Under the pieces are notes generated by a model, which saw nothing but the letters and a program-made list of their open reading frames with translations, searched no databases and was not told the origin of the DNA. A program made the translations under genes and the position numbers. Of a stretch of 64,000 nucleotides of DNA, positions 63,691-64,000 are shown piece by piece (within the stretch, counting starts at the first letter, position 1; each line of letters starts with the position of its first letter). Location: contig NC_073356.2 of assembly GCF_027580225.2 (NCBI RefSeq), positions 14,537,501-14,601,500 on the forward strand, in the 5' to 3' direction. The DNA is from Misgurnus anguillicaudatus. Lineage: Eukaryota > Chordata > Actinopteri > Cypriniformes > Cobitidae.

Positions 63691-64000
63691 CTAAGAGAGA
63701 GAAATAATTTTTTTAATAATAGGTTTGAAAAAATGCTTTATTGAAGACTCTCTGTATAAATTGTTATTTGGGGAACCAAAAATGGTTCTTTTATGGCATC
63801 TTTATTTTAGTTCTGGTTACTCTTTCTCCCCCCTGAATCCTGCTGTCTGATAGGCTGTCTCTGTTCTGGGCGGACAACCAAAGACCAACACAACACACAT
63901 TTCCTTTAGATAGCTAATGTTGACTTTTGGGGGGAGGCAACAGCAAGCAGGGTCTGTGAAGTGGTTTAGCTGTCTGCCATAGCACCGCTGCACAGCACGC

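Overview
The window is nuclear DNA from a ray-finned fish, most likely a cypriniform (carp/minnow group). Split genes with GT-AG introns, a vertebrate p35 gene and a vertebrate thrombospondin show a vertebrate. The fish assignment rests on recognised repeat families: tRNA-derived SINEs, many short TTAA-flanked inverted-repeat elements including the one beginning AGGGATAGTTCACCC, hAT-like elements and decayed Tc1-like elements. The species cannot be named from this sequence.

Three protein genes are supported. (1) The last three coding exons of a class I unconventional myosin of the MYO1D/MYO1G group lie on the + strand (2662-2775, 11330-11487, 28175-28337, stop at 28335). They encode the end of the TH1 membrane-binding tail; the motor exons lie before base 1. 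(2) cdk5r1 (p35, the neuronal activator of CDK5) lies on the - strand with one coding exon (46113-47072) and a likely non-coding first exon near 48862-49228. (3) thbs3 (thrombospondin-3) lies on the - strand. 22 coding exons from 63690 down to 51334 were placed by splice sites and matching phase; only the signal-peptide exon is missing.

Layout: 1-2661, repeats in an upstream myosin intron; 2662-28337, myosin tail exons separated by introns of 8.6 and 16.7 kb full of transposable elements; 28338-46112, repeat-rich spacer between the convergent myosin and cdk5r1 genes, with one possible unrecognised exon pair at 40.1-40.7 kb; 46113-49228, cdk5r1; 49229-51333, spacer; 51334-63690, thbs3 with at least seven transposable elements in its introns; 63691-64000, 5' intron of thbs3. 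The convergent order of a MYO1D-type myosin and CDK5R1 is the same as on human chromosome 17; thbs3 beside them is not the human arrangement.

No operon-like or cooperating gene system is visible. The three genes act separately: membrane-linked actin motor, cytoplasmic kinase activator, secreted matrix protein. The most informative content is the transposon record: about fifteen insertions flanked by TTAA, hAT-like elements with 8-bp target duplications, nested insertions whose order can be read, and a 455-bp near-perfect foldback element with a small tandem array in its loop. No CRISPR array, canonical tRNA gene or rRNA was found.
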